This document shows, in pieces, positions 59,578-64,000 of a stretch of DNA of 64,000 nt. Position numbers and translations under genes: made by a program. Where the stretch lies: NCBI GenBank assembly GCA_963823675.1, contig CAWGMT010000015.1, forward strand, positions 62,001-126,000. Reading direction: 5' to 3'. This DNA is from CAWGMT01 sp963823675. Lineage in GTDB: Bacteria; Planctomycetota; Planctomycetia; Isosphaerales; Isosphaeraceae. The notes under the pieces were generated by a model. It was not told the origin of the DNA. It did not search any database and saw only the letters and a list, made by a program, of their open reading frames with translations. How positions within the stretch are numbered: position 1 is the stretch's first letter; every line of letters starts with the position of its first letter.

Positions 59578-59880
59578 ATGTTGACCGCAATCCCGCCCAT
59601 CCTGGCCGAGCCCTTCCCCTGCCGCTTGACGACGCAAGACCTGGTCGATCTGCTCAAGATGCCGACCTGCATCGGTGCCGCCCGCCGAGTTGTGCTCAAC
59701 CATTTGGGCAACCGTTACGGCCGCCGCTTCGCCAATCATTGGGCTTTCGTTCGTTTCGCCCGCGAGCAGAAGCTCGATCTCGACTTCACCACGCCACCCC
59801 GACGGCCTGAGCCCGAGCCATCGCCGGACCGACGGCGCGAGGGGCTAGGACCGACCGCGAGGACACCAACGAACCGTTGA
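59578..59880 (+). CDS. Small protein of unknown function
   Basis: A 100-residue protein that I do not recognise: AIPPILAEPFPCRLTTQDLV, DLLKMPTCIGAARRVVLNHL and GNRYGRRFANHWAFVRFARE, then a Pro/Arg-rich tail. The helical middle suggests a compact domain of 75 residues. Part of it is duplicated at about 61030-61120. It converges on the antitoxin gene, whose stop is two bases away. The start is ATG 59578, with no strong ribosome binding site. Confidence 0.5.
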   Translation: MLTAIPPILAEPFPCRLTTQDLVDLLKMPTCIGAARRVVLNHLGNRYGRRFANHWAFVRFAREQKLDLDFTTPPRRPEPEPSPDRRREGLGPTARTPTNR

Positions 59881-59881
59881 A

Positions 59882-60154
59882 TCAGTATTGGTCCGATTCA
59901 GGGATTCCCAGCTCACGCCGCGCGTCTTCCGCCGAAAGGCTGGCGCCGTTGCGATACTCCGCCCGGGCGCGGTCAATTACCGCCTGGAACCTCGGGCTCA
60001 GACTCAGCGTCATCGATTCCACATCCGCGTCATCGACGGGCAATAGCGCCGCGATGGCATGGCCCCGCTCGGTCAAGACGAGCGGTTCCTGTCCGAGCTC
60101 GCGCGCATACCGTTCGAGCGACTTTGTCGCCTGAGTGATTTCAACCTTTTTCAT
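59882..60154 (-). CDS. Phd/YefM-like antitoxin, no toxin seen
   Basis: A 90-residue protein with the Phd-type start KKVEITQATKSLERYARELG and QEPLVLTERGHAIAALLPVD, which binds DNA, and a helical C-terminal arm (RFQAVIDRARAEYRNGASLS, DARRELGI) that would hold a toxin. GAGGAGC precedes the ATG. No toxin gene follows on its strand within the usual distance, so it is an orphan or acts on a distant toxin. A copy of its C-terminal half lies at 61122-61285. Confidence 0.82.
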   Translation of the reverse strand: MKKVEITQATKSLERYARELGQEPLVLTERGHAIAALLPVDDADVESMTLSLSPRFQAVIDRARAEYRNGASLSAEDARRELGIPESDQY

Positions 60155-60341
60155 AGCTCGTGCTCCTCACCGCCGATCCCGATACAGCTCCTTGCGTCCT
60201 TGTCGATGCTGCCTATGGTCCCGGTATTGGGATCCACTCTACAAGAACGTCGGCCAGCGCAAAACGACCGCCCTGGGAGACGTTCGACATACCGCGTAGA
60301 ATACGAGAGGGAATTCGTCCGGCCTTGGCGGAGATCGAGCG

Positions 60342-60743
60342 TTGATTCCACACCTCGACGAGGATGGGTTGCTGCCACCAGGACTTCATTCCGCCAGCCT
60401 CGAGGAAGTTGCCGAGCGGTTCGGCCGCACGACGGAGCTGCGCCGAGTGCAGATGGAATCGATCCGGTGGCTGCACGATGCCGCGCAAAGGGCGGGTGTA
60501 GAGAAGTTTGTGATCAACGGCAGCTTCGTGACCGACGTCGAGGAACCCAACGACGTCGATTGCGTCTTGCTGATTGGCCCCAGCTTTCCGTCGGACGTTG
60601 ACGCAGAGGCGGAGTTGTTGGCGGGTTTCCCGTTCCTGGAAATCCAACCGGTGCGGGAGCACGCGTTCCGCGTCCTGGTGGATTCGTTCTTCGCGACGGA
60701 TCGGTATAATCGCAGCAAGGGAATGATCGAGGTGATCCTATGA
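60342..60743 (+). CDS. DUF6932-like nucleotidyltransferase-fold protein
   Basis: A 133-residue protein. It opens IPHLDEDGLLPPGLHSASLE, then RWLHDAAQRAGVEKFVINGS followed by FVTDVEEPNDVDCVLL. The GSFVTD...NDVD pattern is the GS-x-DxD motif of minimal nucleotidyltransferases, with Asp residues for metal. This resembles the DUF6932 family. TTG start at 60342 behind GGAGATCGAG. The stop overlaps the next gene by four bases. MNT-type proteins often serve as antitoxins or modify partner proteins. Confidence 0.75.
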   Translation: MIPHLDEDGLLPPGLHSASLEEVAERFGRTTELRRVQMESIRWLHDAAQRAGVEKFVINGSFVTDVEEPNDVDCVLLIGPSFPSDVDAEAELLAGFPFLEIQPVREHAFRVLVDSFFATDRYNRSKGMIEVIL

Positions 60744-60940
60744 AACTTGAAAGCCAGCAACAGCTCGAGCGAACCCGAGAAAAACTGAGACTTCTCGAGC
60801 TTACGTTCGAAGAAACCCAGCGCGATTCGTCGGGTTCGGCCCACTCACGCCAATTGACCTTGCGCTCGCTAAAAGGGCTGATCAATCAACTCAAAGAGGA
60901 GATCACACGCCACGAGGCGCGCACCGGAACACGTCGGTGA
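60740..60940 (+). CDS. Small coiled-coil partner of the nucleotidyltransferase
   Basis: A 66-residue protein, almost all helix: QQLERTREKLRLLELTFEET and LTLRSLKGLINQLKEEITRH, with heptad-like Leu/Ile spacing. No known domain. The ATG overlaps the upstream stop (ATGA), so the two are made together. The arrangement recalls MNT/HEPN toxin-antitoxin pairs, but the partner is too short for a HEPN domain and lacks its RX4-6H motif. Confidence 0.72.
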   Translation: MKLESQQQLERTREKLRLLELTFEETQRDSSGSAHSRQLTLRSLKGLINQLKEEITRHEARTGTRR

Positions 60941-61029
60941 TCAGGCAGCCACGACTTCGTGCGCTGTCCCCAAACGGACCATTCGGAGACCTCCTAGGCC
61001 GTGAGGGGCGACCGTCCGCCTCCGCACGG

Positions 61030-61285
61030 AATCGAAGGCGCGTTGCCCGCAATCCCGCGCACCCTGGCCGAGCCCTTCCGCTCCTGCCTGACGACCCAAG
61101 ACCTGGTCGAACTGCTCAGAGTCAGGGTCGGACCGATTCAGCGATTCCCAGCTCACGCCGAACGTCTGCGGCCGGCAGGCTGGCGCCGTCGCGATACTCT
61201 GCTCGAGCGCGGTCAATTACGGCCTGGAAGTTCGGGCTCAGACTCAGAGTCATCGATTCGACGTCTGTGTCATCGATGGGATACG
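61030..61285. pseudogene. Partial duplication of the 59.57-60.05 kb segment
   Basis: Bases 61030-61120 match 59573-59660 (start of the small gene at 59578), and 61122-61285 match 59880-60047 (C-terminal half of the antitoxin, minus strand: MTLSLSPNFQAVIDRARAEY). The roughly 220 bases between these parts in the first copy are absent. Both gene fragments are non-functional here. Confidence 0.8.
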
Positions 61286-61359
61286 GCCTGTCGCCCCCAT
61301 CCGGGGGCTCTTGTTCTCCCACGCCGAATACGTGCTGTTCAACGCCACTCGAAGATATT

Positions 61360-61569
61360 AAAGTTGTGTTAAGTTCGATCTTGGATCTGCACCGAGTTAG
61401 GGACCGCGCAAGAATCACTTTGCCCTTTGTGGTGCAGGCGTCCCGCCTGCACCACAACGATGATAAAGCTGTGTTAAGTTCGATCTTGGATCTCGACCGA
61501 GTCAGGGACCGCGCGAGAATCACTTTGCCCTTTGTGGTGCAGGCGTGCCGCCTGCACCAGAACGATGAA
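61360..61569. repeat. 105-bp tandem duplication with hairpins
   Basis: Copies at 61360-61464 and 61465-61569 differ at roughly seven positions. Each contains GGTGCAGGCG and CGCCTGCACC around a three-base loop, an almost perfect hairpin, preceded by GTGTTAAGTTCGATCTTGGA. Confidence 0.9.
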
Positions 61570-61637
61570 TTCGCCGAGCTAATTCTCGCGCGGCGCAAGG
61601 GTCTCACCGTATCAATGCTCTGTCTGAGGGTCGCATC

Positions 61638-62522
61638 TTGGAGCGTCTGGGCACCGTGGTGATCGTGGGCGTGGGGCTGATCGGCGGCTCGATCGGCCTG
61701 GCGCTACGCAAGCGAGGACTGGCCGCGGAAGTGGTCGGCGTGGGACGCGACCGGTCCGTACTTGAAGAGATCAGGCGCCAGGGTGCGATCGACCGGGGCA
61801 CGACCGCGCTCGAGGATGCCGTTTCCCGCGCACAGGCCGTCGTTGTTTGCACGCCGGTGAACCGGATCCCCGACGACGTGCGCCGGGCCGCCGACGCTGC
61901 CGGGCCCGACGTCCTCGTGACCGATGCCGGCAGCACCAAGCGGCAGATCGTCGAGTCGGTGGAACGTCATCCGCGGTCAGCGTCCGTTTTCGTCGGTGCG
62001 CACCCGCTGGCGGGCTCGGAGCGCCGCGGGGCTGTCCACGCGAGCGCCGATCTGTTCCAGGGGCGCGTCTGCATGCTCACGCCGACTCACCGCACCCAGC
62101 CCGAACAACTGCGCCGCGCGCGGGCGTTCTGGACGTCCCTGGGCTCCCGCTTGGTCGAGATGAATCCCGCCGACCACGACGAGATCCTGGCCCACACCAG
62201 CCACCTGCCCCATGCCCTGGCCGCCGCCTTGGCGGCTTCGGTCCCCGCCGAATGGCAAGCCCTGGCGGCCGGCGCGTTCCGAGATGGCACCCGCGTCGCC
62301 GCCGCCGACACGGCACTCTGGACGGCCATCTTTCGCGACAACCGCGGCCCCCTGCTCAAGGCATTGGGCCACCTGCAAGAAAGCCTGGACGCGTTCAAAT
62401 ATGCACTTATGACCGACGACGAGGACGCCATTCGCCAGTGGTGGGACAACGCCAAGAAGCGCCGCAACCTCTTCGATGCACAACATCGGGAGACCGAGCC
62501 CGACTCGAAACCGTCATCCTGA
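61638..62522 (+). CDS. tyrA: Prephenate dehydrogenase
   Basis: A 294-residue enzyme that converts prephenate to 4-hydroxyphenylpyruvate in tyrosine synthesis (arogenate use cannot be excluded). The NAD loop is VIVGVGLIGGSIG near the start; VGAHPLAGSERRGAVHA and HTSHLPHALAAALA carry the catalytic and substrate-binding residues (the His of SHLPH). The start is TTG 61638 behind GAGGGTCG. A 110-base gap separates it from purL. Confidence 0.92.
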   Translation: MERLGTVVIVGVGLIGGSIGLALRKRGLAAEVVGVGRDRSVLEEIRRQGAIDRGTTALEDAVSRAQAVVVCTPVNRIPDDVRRAADAAGPDVLVTDAGSTKRQIVESVERHPRSASVFVGAHPLAGSERRGAVHASADLFQGRVCMLTPTHRTQPEQLRRARAFWTSLGSRLVEMNPADHDEILAHTSHLPHALAAALAASVPAEWQALAAGAFRDGTRVAAADTALWTAIFRDNRGPLLKALGHLQESLDAFKYALMTDDEDAIRQWWDNAKKRRNLFDAQHRETEPDSKPSS

Positions 62523-62632
62523 AGCTCGAACGAATGAGCCGGCGTGATCTGTTTGCATTCTTTCGTGTGTTTCGTATATTTCGTGGTTAACTCTTTTAGC
62601 TCGTTCATGGTTTTTACGAGTTGTTTTGCGTG

Positions 62633-64000
62633 ATGCTCTGGCATATTCTTATCGAACCCGCGCCCGGCGAGCTGGATCGCAAGGGCGAGCTGCTGGCGGT
62701 CGAAGCCGCCGAATCCGGGCTCGCCGGCATCGAGTGGATCCGGACGGTGCGCGGCTTTCTGGTCGAGGGCCGGCTTGGAAGGGCCGAGGTCGAGCGGGCG
62801 GCGCAGGCTGTTCTGGTTGACCCGGTTGTCGAAATCTACTCAATCCATGCCGGGAGCGCCAACCTGGGCGGGCCTGGCGCGGTGGTCCACGTCTTACCCA
62901 AGCCGGGCGTCACCGACCCCGAGGCCGAGAGCGCACTGGCTCTTTTGCGCGACCTCGGCTACGCCGTGGAAGGGACGCGGACGATTCGCACGTTTCGCGT
63001 CGCCGGTCCGCCCGACTCCTTGCGTGGCTTGATCGAGCGCGTGCTGGCCAACGACGCGGTTGAGCAGGCTATCGCCGGCCCGCTTCCCTTCGAACATCTT
63101 GGCCAGGGCCACGAGTACCAGTTTGAGCGAGCCGTCGTCCCGCTCTGCAAACTCGACGATTTGGCGCTCGAGCGTGTGAGCCGGGCCGGCCAGCTCGCGC
63201 TGGGCCTGGCCGAGATGAAGGCCATCCAGCACCATTTCACCGAGCTGGCTCGCGAGCCGACCGACTGCGAGCTGGAAACCATCGCCCAGACCTGGAGCGA
63301 GCACTGCTCGCACAAGACGTTGCGCGGGCGGATCGAGTTTCAAGGTCGAACGATCGACAACCTGCTCAAGGAGACGATCTTTGGCGCGACCCGCGAGCTG
63401 GCGTGCGACTGGCTGGTGAGCGTGTTTGCCGATAATGCCGGCGTCGTACGATTCGACGACGAGCTCGACGTCTGTTTCAAGGTCGAGACCCACAATCACC
63501 CGTCGGCAATCGATCCCTACGGCGGGGCCAATACCGGGCTGGGCGGCGTGATCCGCGATGCCCTCGGCACGGGACTGGGCGCCAGGCCGATCTGCAACAC
63601 GGATGTTTTCTGCGTGGCACCCCTGGACCTGCCGCCACGGGACCTGCCGGCGGGCGTGCTGCACCCCAGGCGGGTCTTGAAGGGCGTGGTCGCGGGCGTG
63701 CGCGATTACGGCAACCGCATGGGCATTCCCACGGTCAATGGAGCGCTCGCCGTCGATGCCGGGTATCTGGCCAATCCCCTGGTTTTCTGCGGCACCGTCG
63801 GCGTCTTGCCGCGCGGCAAGGCATTCAAGAAGGTCCACGCCGGCGATCGCATCATCGCGATCGGCGGCCGGACCGGCCGCGACGGCATTCACGGTGCCAC
63901 GTTCAGCTCGGCCGAGCTGACGGCCAAGAGCGAGGCCCTGTCGGGCGGGGCCGTTCAGATCGGCAACGCCATCACCGAGAAGATGGTCGAGGGCGTGATC
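62633..64000 (+). CDS. purL: Phosphoribosylformylglycinamidine synthase, 3' partial
   Basis: 456 codons, open at the right edge. PurL uses ATP and glutamine-derived ammonia to make formylglycinamidine ribotide in purine synthesis. Residues 1-80 and 85-165 look like two PurS-like alpha/beta units fused in front (VVHVLPKPGVTDPEAESALA; LANDAVEQAI). The catalytic part begins with TWSEHCSHKTLRGRI (220-235) and continues with FKVETHNHPSAIDPYGGANT (282-301) and ATFSSAEL. The fusion explains the longer N-terminus than in the small PurL form. ATG 62633. Confidence 0.92.
   Translation, partial: MLWHILIEPAPGELDRKGELLAVEAAESGLAGIEWIRTVRGFLVEGRLGRAEVERAAQAVLVDPVVEIYSIHAGSANLGGPGAVVHVLPKPGVTDPEAESALALLRDLGYAVEGTRTIRTFRVAGPPDSLRGLIERVLANDAVEQAIAGPLPFEHLGQGHEYQFERAVVPLCKLDDLALERVSRAGQLALGLAEMKAIQHHFTELAREPTDCELETIAQTWSEHCSHKTLRGRIEFQGRTIDNLLKETIFGATRELACDWLVSVFADNAGVVRFDDELDVCFKVETHNHPSAIDPYGGANTGLGGVIRDALGTGLGARPICNTDVFCVAPLDLPPRDLPAGVLHPRRVLKGVVAGVRDYGNRMGIPTVNGALAVDAGYLANPLVFCGTVGVLPRGKAFKKVHAGDRIIAIGGRTGRDGIHGATFSSAELTAKSEALSGGAVQIGNAITEKMVEGVI

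Larger units (their letters stand above)
60941..61637. other. Region of duplicated gene fragments and repeats
   Basis: No intact gene. It contains the duplicated fragment at 61030-61285 and the 105-bp tandem repeat at 61360-61569. A minus-strand frame of 161 codons runs through both, but it is a chimera of the antitoxin fragment and the repeats. Confidence 0.6.

Noticed and set aside
59882..60940. Antitoxin at 59882 and nucleotidyltransferase pair as one system
   Set aside because: They are on opposite strands with divergent starts and a 190-base gap, so a shared operon is not supported.

Overview
The window looks like chromosomal DNA of a high-GC member of the Planctomycetota, most like the Isosphaeraceae/Gemmatales type. 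The evidence is family content: a PSCyt/DUF1549-DUF1553 protein next to a DUF1501 protein, exported proteins with an N-terminal LEPR-like sorting motif (MEPRCLLS, LEQIESRNLLA), Ser/Thr kinases fused to TPR or FHA modules, a FHA-GAF-SpoIIE phosphatase, GloVer repeats, DUF4058, and many short palindromic repeats. The species assignment is inference.

Layout. 1-2.2 kb: end of a PKD/Ig-like surface protein. 2.2-5.9 kb: debris (a tRNA-Leu half, a dead TPR-CHAT gene, a truncated S1/P1 nuclease). 5.9-9.7 kb: Ser/Thr kinase-TPR protein. 9.8-11.9 kb: small genes on the minus strand (NTF2-fold immunity-like protein, a ParB-like protein with an overlapping partner, a membrane protein). 21.2 to 12.0 kb on the minus strand: a tight six-gene run, topoisomerase subunit A, subunit B, a seven-heme TPR cytochrome, then an ABC-2 exporter ATPase and two permeases. 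21.2-23.2 kb: more debris (second tRNA-Leu half, lnt remnant) around a DUF7336 gene. 23.2-33.8 kb: phosphatase, GloVer protein, a 1200-residue receptor-like membrane protein and an M16 peptidase. 33.8-39.7 kb: a 60-bp tandem repeat, a carboxypeptidase-regulatory-like protein, a DUF58 protein with a membrane partner, and an unknown membrane-anchored protein. 39.9-42.1 kb: SAM hydroxide adenosyltransferase, queF and an aldo/keto reductase. 42.2-47.3 kb: DUF4058, HicBA, ParDE and two overlapping unknown genes. 47.3-53.6 kb: zinc alcohol dehydrogenase, DUF1501, and the PSCyt protein, separated by a truncated DUF4058. 54-59.4 kb: GT-C-like membrane protein, acyl-CoA/AMP ligase, FHA-kinase. 59.6-61.6 kb: antitoxin and nucleotidyltransferase genes with a partial duplication. 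61.6-64 kb: tyrA and the start of purL.

Two features stand out overall. First, at least ten otherwise convincing genes carry one or more single-base frame changes, often in short homopolymers or simple repeats, while gyrA, gyrB, the cytochrome, the M16 peptidase and others are intact. This fits indel errors in a draft assembly at least as well as gene decay. Second, at least seven unrelated palindromic or tandem repeat types occur, several inside coding regions. The most promising leads for something undescribed are the topoisomerase-cytochrome-exporter operon, the nucleotidyltransferase/coiled-coil pair at 60.3-60.9 kb, the ParB-like pair at 10.5-11.2 kb, the exported LEPR-motif protein with its overlapping partner at 44-45.4 kb, and the receptor-like membrane protein at 27-30.8 kb.
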